NCBI GenBank assembly: GCA_013076295.1
Contig: RQOL01000466.1
Coordinates: 2,108,001-2,172,000, forward strand
DNA length: 64,000 nucleotides
Direction of reading: 5' to 3'
Source: Sanderia malayensis
Taxonomy: Eukaryota > Cnidaria > Scyphozoa > Semaeostomeae > Pelagiidae
The notes under the pieces are model-generated. The model was given only the letters and a program-made list of their open reading frames with translations. It was not told the origin of the DNA and ran no database searches. The translations under genes were made by a program, and so were the position numbers. This document shows positions 12,068-24,000 of the stretch, one piece after another (positions within the stretch are counted from its first letter, which is position 1; every line of letters starts with the position of its first letter).

Positions 12068-15000
12068 GTAAGTAATAGTATTCATAATTAAATTTTTTAA
12101 AAATCTCATGTCTGCATTATATGCAAATCACATAAATTGAATAGATGACCGGGGAGGGAATTTGGAGTTTTATGGCCTAAGTTTGATAGTAATTTTAGTT
12201 AGCTGCATTGTTCCAGGAAATGTCAGCAATTAGCTATAAAACTCTACATTCTTTTCGAGATTAATATCGATAACGCTTAGTCCACCAACGATATAAATTT
12301 ACGAGCTTTATTGACGAAGGCGGAACTCAGAAGGAAAGTAGAGTTGTGTCCATGTCATTTTGTATAACATGTTGTGGCTTGATTTCTCTCTATTTCCCAC
12401 TGTTTATCATTAGCATTTATAAATCTCCATTCCGAACTCCATGTTTATCATGGTTAATGCAACCTGCAATTGAGGTTTATCATGGCTAATACAACCTTTA
12501 ATTATTTATGATACTCATTTGTTAGCATAAGTTGCGGGGATTTTAAATTCTAAATATTTTGGTTGGTCATAAAATTTGGTTGTACAGCATCATGTGATTG
12601 CTCGTGAGATATCTGAGATACGGATTCAGTTTCAAATGTGACCTGGACATAGTTAAATTATATTTCGAGCAAGCGACACCTACTCTCGAAAGTTATCTTT
12701 GTTTGACTTTTTGTCGCATTTTTTTCTGTCTATTGTGTTGCATTTATGCAATGCAAGCTCTTTTGCAACACAATGTGATGCGTGTCAAACAAGGTCGTTC
12801 CGCCCCAGCGGAGGTTCTTTCACTGTCCTTTCCGCCCCATATCACGTTGTATCAAAAGATATCTTTGCTTTCTTCATATTTGTTCATGTTGACTTTAACC
12901 CGAAGTAATTTGTCAGTTATCGTATTTTCAGTTCAAACATACAAGTATTGCACGATTTAGAAAATGTTAATACACAATGTATTATAAGATAGGCCATTCA
13001 TTCATTCAATTTTGCAAATTAATGAGTTGAGTTCAGTTCGGGCTCTAAAAGGTGGGAGAGTATGAAACAACAATGTTGATTCTTGAAAGTGATTGGGAAA
13101 ACATGTGTTCAAAGCGGACACGAGTCAATACGCATGCGTATTCATATCATTAACCATTCTGTCTTTTATCGTCATCCTATTTATCCTATTGTTGTCTCCA
13201 TAATTTCAGCTCAAACTTTATCTGGTCTTTGATGTTGTATAGTGATGTTTGCAGAGACATAACTTTCATCTTACGCATGTAGTTAGTCACCTGTGGGGCG
13301 AAACAGACCACAGTCAACGAAACAATAAGTTGCCTGCCAGGCCGGAGTTTTTTCTATTGACTATTAAGCTTTGTTTCCATATAGTCGTTGAAGCCTGGTA
13401 CTCACTGGAGGTTTATCCCGAGTACCCCGATTACGATTAGCTGTAATCGTGGTAATCCTTAATGAGGACACTTAGGCCCCGTTTACACGGTACCGGTCAA
13501 GTTTTTAGCCGTTCAAGTTTTTGTACGAATAGGGGTCGCGTTTACACGAGATCGGCTATCCGTACAAATATTTGTACGGATAGCCGTACAAAAACTTGTC
13601 CTGTTAGGAAGAGGACGAGTTGACAACTTGAGCGGTCAAATATTTGAACGGTACCGTGTAAACGCTTCTAACCGTGCAAATATTTGTACGGATTCATAAA
13701 GAGGTGAAAAAGTCAGGAAAGCGAGGCACTTTGAAAATGCTAGATTTGGCGCTCAAAATTTAAAATCAATTTTTTGTTATTTACGACTAAGGTTAACTTT
13801 CAGAAATAAAAAAGACGATGGTAAATTTCATGAAAATCCAGACAACAAATCATTTCACTCACCACACAAAAAATAATTCGACTTGGCGCCAACGATTCAT
13901 GAAAAAGCATACTGCGCATGACGATCAAAGAAAGCCGGCTAGCAAAAGCCATCGTGTAAACGGGAGGCCTATCCGTACAAATATTTGACCGGTACACCTA
14001 GCCGTACAAAAACTTGAACGGCTAAAAACTTGACCGGTACCGTGTAAACGGGGCCTTACTGTAATCGTGTTTTGAACTGTATTCGTGATAAAACTGCGCG
14101 CGATTACCCCGAAATGATATCAAAACTTTTTGATATTATTTCGGGGTAATCGTGATCCGCTGCTGTCAATTCCATTGTTCTAAATAATTTAAGGAATTTT
14201 CATAGGAAATCGTGAGAATTTATTGTCATTTCCGCTTTTCAAAACAAAGTTGTACATGTAATCGTACAGTAATTCAAAGTAAATTTTATCGATTCGCAAT
14301 TTTATTGTTTAAAAAGGGAAACAGAAAATCTGCAATTTGATGAAAAACTGTCTGAAGCCCTAAGACAATTTCCGTGTATTTCTTGAACAAGCCCATGATA
14401 TTCGCTTGAGGTCTTGTTTCTGAATATTTCCCTAACCCAGAACCTTCGTTTTCTTCGTTTTAGTGCCTTCTCTTTTTCTCGTCTCTGTCTTCGTTTTCGT
14501 AAGATGTAAACAGTAGTCATCATCGCAAGAAGTTTTTTATTTCTATGAACGGCCATTTTCTCATCACGATTAAAAAGAGTTGCAAGTGAGTACATGTCTT
14601 AGTTTAAGCCCCCTGCTGTCTCGGAATTCAATCGAGGTAATCGTAATCGGGGTACTCGGGATAAACCTTGAGTGAGTACCAGGCTTGAGGGTCTTTCAGG
14701 GTCGCTCAAAGGATTAAAACCAACTTTAGACAATGTCTCTGTGTGATTTTCAGCAATCCTTTCAACGACCCTCGACGACCCTCAATGACCCTCGGCGAAT
14801 CTCAACGACTATATGGAAACGAAGCTTAAAGCCTGGTTTCCATATAGTTGTTGAGGTCGTCGTATGGAAACCAGGCTTTGTAGAACGAATCGGAAGTTGT
14901 GCAAGAACAATGCGAGCCCGTGTGTTCGTTCAACATGCTGTGTTGTTTTGAGCATCATCGGAGACGCTGGGGAGGAGGGAGTAGTTTGTAATAGAAACAA

Positions 15001-18000
15001 AGAAAGAAAAGAGAAAATGTCACAGGTATCGATCAGGCAATAAGCTACCAAACCAAGCCCACCATTATGGGGGGGGGGGCAGTTGAGGGAATCTTAATGC
15101 CACTGATTGTAAATGGTGCCTCACCCCATATTAAAGTAAAGTGCATTTTTTATCTCTCCTCGAAAAATTTACCACTGGTATATTGTCTTGATATTTTCTC
15201 AATATGCCACACTTAATATTTTCCGAGTTGCATTGTTTTTGGCGATTTTAAATTTGTAGTCTGAAATTATTCTCGAAACATTATAATATAACCACAATAC
15301 TCAGTTTACCTCTCAAACTATTGAGTGTTTATTTCAGGCATCTGCCACTCTGCTTGTCCAACTGGATGGAAGTTATGGAGAGATAATTGCTATCATTTCC
15401 ATGATATCACATTCTCGACCAGCGGTATGAGCTGGTCAGATGCCAGGCTGGCATGCCAGAGATATGGTGGAGATCTTGTTACTATCAAGAATGCACAGGA
15501 GCAGGCTTTCCTTGCTGCTAATCAAACCGCAGCTCAGAGGCTGATGCATTACTGGATTGGAATAACAGACGAAGGAAGTGAAGGTATTTTGGCAACTTAC
15601 AAGGTTTAGCCAACTAGATTTTTCATATCTTTACACCTGAGAAGAAGACGGGCACAATTTGTCACTTTGACCACGCCCGAGCCACTTTGTGTTTATTTAG
15701 TTATCGGAGGGACGCATTGTTCCAATTTTACGCCCCAAAATCTAATTATTGCAAATCAGGTAGAATAATTTCTTATTTCTTTAACGTACTACCTGTAAAG
15801 TTCCAGCATGTAAGAAACCCAACCCCTAAAGTTTAACTGCAAGGTCAAGGAATGGCATTGCATCGTGCATCGTGCTGGAATGGCATTGGGAAAGGGGTTG
15901 TGATTGCAAAGTGGAGATGACGGTGAATAACTGCAATTTGTTGCAATTTATCTTGTAGGCAACTGGTCATGGATAGATGGAACACCAGTTGCAGCCACGG
16001 GAAGTCACTGGCGAACAGCCGATGGTGAACCAAACAACTGGGGCGGAAACGAAAACTGCGCTGAAATGCACAACGATGGTCTGTGGAATGACAATGCATG
16101 CTTCAGGGAATTTGCATTCATCTGCAAGAAACACAAAGGTACTTTGCTTTTTTTCGTTGTGCTGTATTATTATTGTCCACGTCAAATACGTTTTCTGCGT
16201 CATCCAAATGATATTTATTGTCTGTTCCTTTATCTTGGCAATTTCAAGCCTTTTAATATTAGTAACCACAAACCGCAAATAACCACGTCGATCTGCTTTC
16301 CAATGTGCTTTTTAATTTGGTAATAATAACGGATTAAAATCATTTTTGTAATTGAACAAACGAGTTATCTTTCTTGATAACGATAGAATTTATTATGACG
16401 TCATTGTGGTCATGCTGATTCACTAAAGCTTCACTTGGTGATTTACTTCCATAAGACGTTACCCTTCGAGAATCTATTCCGTTTTTAAACATCTACGCCT
16501 TGTATGCGATTACGGCCAGCTCTCCATTTTGCAACCGGCATGCATGAGTACATTGAATCTGTTGCCACCTTTTAGTAGAACATGTTATTCGTTTCTGCCG
16601 TTGATCTGGTATCGTGCCTTATTCTCGTGAATGTTCTTTTTGATGTTCTAGATGCCAAAATTCCGACTGCCCCAACCTTGCCACCGCTGCCGTCAAGTAG
16701 TAAGTAGAAAACGACGTAAATTGTTTCTTAACGTCTTCTTTGTAGTAATTTTTTGGTTAGATTATGTAGCGACTTTTTACACCAATTCAACCCATCCGAA
16801 CAGCCCGCGATCTTGTCAAAAGTAAAATTTTCAGGTGAATCCAGTTAAGTTGGCCTGCAGTTTCTGTTTGAAGATTTCATGCGACTTAACTTAATGCGCT
16901 AAATGGGGATTTTAAAATCCGTCTTACTTAATAGCAGTCCGAGGTATTTGTGGTACACTTTAACAGAATTCGACTGCCTTTTCTGCTGGATGTGCCCATC
17001 TTGAAAACATGGAACAAGGAGTCTTGGAATGTGATATTGGAATGCAATACCGGAAAAATGTACTGGAAACATATAGCTATTTACATCATGGATTCTTTTC
17101 ACTGACACTCTTCTCCACGCCTGCCCTCCAAAGCTTGGTAAATCTAACTCTAAACGCTTACTAACGATTAATGTACTAACAATTAATTGCTGCTAACAAA
17201 CATTTTCCTTGATAGCAAAGAATTGTAAACAGACCATACTCGGTAGGACCTACCGTGGTACACAAAACACGACCAAGTCCGGTCGGGTTTGCCAGAAATG
17301 GAGCGCTCAGTCACCGCAGGTTCATTCGTATAATAAACCGGAGGATAATCCGACTGAGGACCTGGTGGAAAATTATTGCAGGAATCCGGACGCGGAACCT
17401 GACGGTCCTTGGTGCTACACAACATCACCAGAAAAGCGATGGGAGTATTGCGATATCGGTATCTGCCGTCGTGGTATGTTTTCATTGCATCACCAAGGAA
17501 ATCAATGCATTTAGAGTCACGTAGAAGTCTCTATATCTCATCTCTAGCATTGGGGGCTTGTTTTTGAGTTTTTGATAGCGTGTAGAGATCTGTTTTTTTA
17601 TGTAAAGCTCACAATAACTCTTTCTGCATCTTTGGTTATGTGTTTGCTTTACAAAGCTGTTCAAGTATGCATGCTAGAACTGCGCACTGATTACTTCAAT
17701 AACGTGTATTGCACGTTTGAACACATAATTGCACACATTTTCCATTCCGTTACACATAATTCTAACTGATTCAGTCGCACTTTTAACCGTTTAATTTTCA
17801 CACACATTTCCACGCAACGCCTGCAAAGTGTACGTTCTACATTATGCATTCCAAACACGAGTCCAAGTTGGTAACTGGTTGAAATGATGTTGTCAACCGG
17901 TTTATTTGGTTTTCAAGGGCCCGTAGTGTGTGAAGCTGGTTGGACCGGTTTTAATGGAAGCTGTTACCGGTTCGTCAAGTCCGCAGAGACTTGGTTTGAG

Positions 18001-21000
18001 GGGCGCCAAGACTGTCAGCAACGTGGAGGTGATCTAGTCATCATCGACAGTGCCCAAGAACAGAACTTCATCACAAATCAAGCCAGAAAAGATCGACAAG
18101 TAAGGCATTCATTTTCTGTTGCAGTCAAGCAACAAAACTTGCATACAAGAACATGCAAGTTTTGCATCCAGCCTATTGCTCAAACACAATAGGTTATTGT
18201 TTCTTCTATTATTTTGAGCAGGAATATCTTCCTTGATGTTCTTGTAAAGACAGGTTCTTACATGCGAGTTTTTACTGTAATCTGAAATTGTTGTTATTTA
18301 CAATTTAGGCGTATTGGATCGGTCTTACTGATCGATACACCGAAGGAAACTTTTTCTGGGTGGATGGCAAGAAGCTGAATGACAGCATAGCATATTGGAA
18401 TACGAACGAACCTAGTAATGCTTTCGGTGGAGAAGATTGCGTTGAGTTGTATTCGTGGTACAACCTGGGAAGATGGAATGACAATAAATGCACCACAAAG
18501 CGATATTATGTCTGTGAAAAGATCTCAGGTGAGTTATGTCATGTGTTAGCTTTACAAGACTTGCTACACAGTCGTATTGTAGCAGCAACAACAACTGATT
18601 GACATGCTATCCTGGTTGAGCAATGGCTGCCGTGGTCTCCTCCACAGCGGCGAAGCCTGGGCGTTGTGTAGCAAGGCCAAGCTTTCTCTATCCTGCAAGT
18701 TAAAGTAATTTTTCTGTATTCAATCCATCCGAAGCCAGCTCTTCAATATCGTTATGTGTTATATCATACCAGATGCTATGAATGTGTGCCCTTCTTTGAA
18801 CAACCCTTTAGTAAGGGCCTTCTGGTATTTATAGGAAATTCACTAAGCGCCATATCTAATGAATGTTTGTTAATGAAATGACAGGATGTTTGCTGATAAT
18901 TGTCAGGGTTATTGTCCCAGGGTTTTCAAAGACTTACTTTTAATTTATTACAGGGAAGTCGATGTGTCCCGAGGACTGGATAGAGTATGATAACATGTGC
19001 TACCAAATCAATGTCCACCCAGAGCAGAAGAAGACTTGGTTAGATGCACGGTCTGCTTGTCAATCATTCAATGGCGCTGACCTTGTTACCATTCCAAACT
19101 CAGCAGTCAAAGCCAAACTGAGGCAGGAGATACATGCTGTGTTCATGAAGGTTGGATACTTTTGGATTGGGCTTAACGATATTGAAAAGGAAGGCACGTT
19201 TAAGTGGGCAGACAAGTCAGACTCTCTGTATCGATACTGGGGGATGGGCGAAGTGAGGAAGAACAACGTGAATCTAAATTGTGCCAGAAGCGAACTGAGA
19301 ACTGTGAATGGGTTCTGGTCACTTGCTGATTGTAATTCCACAAGTGAATTGAATTATTACGTGTGCGGTCGAAAGAGAGGTAATAGTCAGTCTACCCCCG
19401 TATTTCTCCGCCTGTCTCATTGAAACAGCATCGTATACTTGGAAATTTGCGGGGTTCTGCTTAATGTATTTCTAATTTTTTTCTCCGTTATTATTTATAG
19501 AGTACGACCGATGCCACAGTCCTCTTGGAATGGAGAACTTTGACATTGCCGATTCTGCAATCACAGCCTCGTCCCGACGTTCACCGACAACCCCTCCTTC
19601 TTCTGGTAGACGTAACGCCGTCAAAGCGTTCGGATTGGATGGTGCCTGGTGTGCTGCTACAAATGACAAGGTACTGCTTTATGATTTAACCTCTATGAAA
19701 GCAACTTAAATTGTCAATGCAAAGGTCAGTGCTTTGTCTGAAGAGTCAAGGTGGAGGTTATGACTGAAGATAAACGTAACACTACTACTTCAAGATCCCG
19801 ATAGCTGGAACCCTTGACAAGTTGAACAAATGGCAACTCGAGTCCTTGAAAACTAACTTCATTTCTTTGTAACTCGAATTATGTTCACATTTCGTTTGTG
19901 AGTCTTACTTTGTTCATTATTCTTCGGCTCGTTAGCTTTCGATAGCTTGAGCATTCACCGATTAGAACTGCTTTGTTTTTATGAATGGATTATACTTGTT
20001 ACTACGCCTGTATTTTAAATCAGTTAAATATGTATTAACGTGTCCATAAATTCGATTTCAGAATCAGTGGTTTCGAATTGATTTGGGTGAATTTTACAAT
20101 GTTGGTTTTATTGGTCTGCAAGGCCATCCATCCGCCAACTCCTACGTGACGTCATTCTATTTGAAGTTCAGTCCGGATGGAAATAGATGGGTTACCTATG
20201 GCTACACGCCACCACAAATGTACCAGGTAATCACCAACCTTCATTCACTATTTTATTTTTTATCGAGTACTCAAGTAGCTGCTATACAGTCAACTCTGTC
20301 TAATTCGAACGCCCTGGGGAAGCGTGAAAATGTTCGAATTACAAAAAGTTCGAATTATAGATGTTTATTTTATAAGGGTTGGTTCTTTGGTGATCCTTGA
20401 AGGGACAGAGGATTTCGTTCGAATTGGATAGAGTTCGAATTACACGAGCTCGAACTATGCAAATTTGACTGTAGTTGCTTCTGTAAGATTACATTTGTAT
20501 AGTCCCTTTTTCATTGCATTGAAATACATGAGTAAGGATGCATTTGAATCAATTGATTTTGATTTTAGGTCTTGCCAGGGAACTCGAACTCAGACAGATT
20601 AACAGGAGCTACTACCACACTGCCACAATCAGTCAAAGCGAGGTTCATCGAACTTCATCCATTGCAGTGGGTCAATGCTATTTGCATGCGAGTGGAAATC
20701 TATGGATGTCCAGCTGGTAAGAATTAACCTGTAACAATTCATTGTCATGTCTTATTGCTGCTGCGTAGCGGAGCGAAGCGGCTGCGCAGCAGAATATAAT
20801 CGAGTCCTTCTCGAGAAAAAATCTTGTGAGGATGTTTAAATGTTTCTGTGTTTGTCTGTGTCATTCTAGCCAGCGCGTGGCCTCAGATCCTCCTCCGTTT
20901 AGCCGCATGCTGGTTTTAGCAATGTTAACAGTTGGTCTAACAATTTATGCCTGCGGAGAAATATTTTATTTCTTTACGGATATTTGAGCAAATTATTTAA

Positions 21001-24000
21001 CTAGATGTTTTCTGCACGAAAGAAATTGATACCGGTTACATAAATTTTCGTGCGAATCCAAAATGGACCGTTTAGTATTAGCTTTTTTGTTAGTTCAACT
21101 GTTGTGGCGAAGTGGTTGGCACGTGTGCTTGCCACTCATGGAGTCGCGGATCGATTCCACCGAGCTCCACTTGAAGTTGAGTTGAAGATGAGTTGAAATT
21201 AAATGAGGGCCGGTACGCCGGGGATCTACAAGAGAAGGTAGATCCCCGGCGTACCGGGACTTTTCGTCTTTCCGAGAGAATGATTTCCGGCAGAAACGCC
21301 GAAAAACCATCCGCGTATCGTACTCAACTACTAACTCTGTTGGTACACCGGGGTGACGAGGCCAACAGTGCCGGTCTGTTCATATATATCCAGCGACATC
21401 TGCTTGGTGACTCGCCACCAATAGATATAGATACGTCCAATTACTGTCTGGAATTGTGTGCACAGGTTTTCTAATTGTGGGTGCGAGTCAATACGCATGC
21501 GTATTTATATCATTTGCTCTCCTTTGTCTCCATAATTTAAGTTCGAACTTTATTTTGTTTTTGCTACTTTACCATATATTATGCCAATGGAAAGACGCGT
21601 ACAACAGCGTTGCCAACATCAACCCCATTGTAACTTTTCAGTACCTTTCCCAGTCATCTGACTTCGCTCCTTTTTTCGTTTAGTTATCACGTCGGATAGC
21701 TGTGGAAGGGGCTGGATGAACAACACTGCATTGAATTCATGCTATAAATTCTCAATGACAAGGCTACCATGGGCAGGTAGGTAGTCGTTTAATCAAATTT
21801 GGTCATACCTACAGGGTGTTGTAAAGGTTTATTAGAGAAGTTTGCAATTGTGTAGAGTAATTGCCCTTAAATTATCTTGATAATTTATTAAAAGCCCATG
21901 GGTGCTTATTCAAAGCATTTTGTGTATTCACAGTTTTATCTGTTTATGTTTTGAAGTGTATTGTCCAATTTGTCTTTGTAGCTGCAAGAGCCAATTGTTT
22001 ATTGGAAAATGGCGATCTATTGAGTGTCAACACTCTCAGCGAATACAATTTAATTCGCAAGGAAGCTATGAAGTACAGATCCAATACGTTTTGGATGGGA
22101 TTAAATTCTCGGGATAAGCGGGGCGTCTTTAGGTGGAGTGATGGTTCTGCAGTTTCAAGTGTCCGTTGGTCCTCTGGAAACCCTTCAACTAGTTATTACA
22201 GTGAGTTGATTTTATTTGTCTTCATTGCTATCACCGTTGTCTGTTTTTTCTTTCGTTTTTATCTTTATTTGTCTACCTCTTCTTCTTCTTTCCTGTCCTC
22301 TTCGTCTCTCTCTTCTTCGCCCTTCTTCTTTCCCTCTCTCCCCTTCTTCTTCGTTGTACTTCTTCTCTTTCTTTGTCTGTCTGTTCTTCCCCCTTCTTCT
22401 CCCCCTTTCTTCTTCTCTCCGTCTCTTCTGTCTTCTTCTCTTTCTTCGTCTGTCTCTTCTTCCCCCTCACCCATAATATACCTTTCTTATTACGTCATAG
22501 ATCGTGAAAACTGTGGAGCACTACGTTCGTCTTACTCATTATATTATTATGACAGTCCATGTTCACGTTCTCTTCCATATATATGCAAGAAAAACTGTAA
22601 GTTCTGTGCTGTGCTATTATGTATTGCCATTGTGTTAATCCTTTTTTGTATTTCCTCACTTTTAACCCCCACACACCTAACACATTGTTTCGTCATGCAG
22701 TGTTGTTTCACATGATAATATTGTTCTCCTATCTTCGTATCCATTTTCAACCTCGTTGCTTACTTTTTTTGAACAGTGCGAAAGACAAATGGTCCGAAGG
22801 AAAGTTATACAGGAAGTAAGCTAAAGTTCTGTAATTTTTGTTAACGAATATATATTTGCAAGCATCTTTTGGATTTGTTAACATTTACGCCTTCCTTACC
22901 CCAGATTGGATATCGAAGACTGATTACTACTGGCCTCTTAACGATGTTAGTGATGGTGAGATCATCGGAACGAGGTCAGGCAACGTTTCTGGCTCGTTTC
23001 AATCGGCATTCACTACCAGAGGGCGTCAGTATTTGAAGTTTGATGGTCAAACATCGTTTCTAAAGATTTCCGACTTGATGATGACATGTGTGAGCGATCC
23101 ATCGCTCTGCTCCAACGGACTGTCCTACTCGTTTTTGATCAACATGAATTCATCAATGGCTTTGCGAAGTGGGACATTTTTTTTGATTGATATACTTGGA
23201 AACGATCAGACGAACTCTGTCGGTTCGTATGTCTACTATGAGAACAAGTACATTGGAGTGCGTCTCAGGAGTCTGCATCACCACTGGCACTCTATGGCAT
23301 TGATGACGTTTAATACCTGGATAAACTTTGCGTTTACGTGGAGTGAACAGTTTGGTCTTAGTCTCTATGTCAACGGAGTTAAAATGTAAGAGTTTCCGAT
23401 ACGGTTTACACAAGACATTGTTGCTTGCAAACAATCTGAGTAAAAGCTTATTCTCCAGCTAACTACAGTAGGCTATTGTTGAAACAATAGCATCTTGTAT
23501 TTGAACACCAGGCTGGATGCTATTGTTTGAAGCATCCAGCCTAATGTTCAAATACAAAAATATCAACTTGGTGTGCTCTCAATTTATTTGTTATTAGACA
23601 GAGGTTTCTACCAAACAGCAATTGCAGATAATGATTTTATGCAAAGAATAATTAGAAGTTTATAGGTTGTTGGCAGTTTGATCTATTCCAATGCGTGATA
23701 TATTGAACAATCCAACGACGTGTGTCTCTTCCAGGGTGACAGATACCAGTGGCATTCGAACTGGTAGTAGTGTCAAAGTCGACCGTATCACTGATTTGTA
23801 CATCGGAAAATCAGCATCGCTCTCAACGTTCGCCCAATTCAACATGATGTCTTTGGCGATTTGGAAAAGATCTCTAAGTGCTGACGAAGTCAAGGATATA
23901 TACTTAGCAGGTATGTTATCTCTTGTACGTTGCAAAAAAGCTAATTATTATTTTGTTCTCATCTCTTTAACTTCACCCTCTTCTTTTCCTCTTCACTTAT

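Larger units (their letters stand above)
13367..14826. mobile_element. Outer MITE of a three-level nest
   Basis: Left end AGCTTTGTTTCCATATAGTC at 13367 and right end ATATGGAAACGAAGCT finishing at 14826 are inverted copies of the same family as 6431-7059 (CATATAGTCGTTGAGGGTC core). It is flanked by TTAA on both sides, or TTA/TAA depending on where the end is drawn. It is split by the next element. Confidence 0.75.

Noticed and set aside
12598..12960. 120-codon open frame in the first lectin intron
   Set aside because: No similarity to known domains, no splice logic, and an imperfect palindrome lies inside it.
21100..21180. Functional tRNA gene
   Set aside because: A and B boxes are present, but I could not pair a convincing acceptor stem, and the sequence runs into a repeat-like hairpin.
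22216..22476. Ser/Leu-rich and Glu/Lys-rich open frames
   Set aside because: Compositional artefacts of a pyrimidine tract in an intron.
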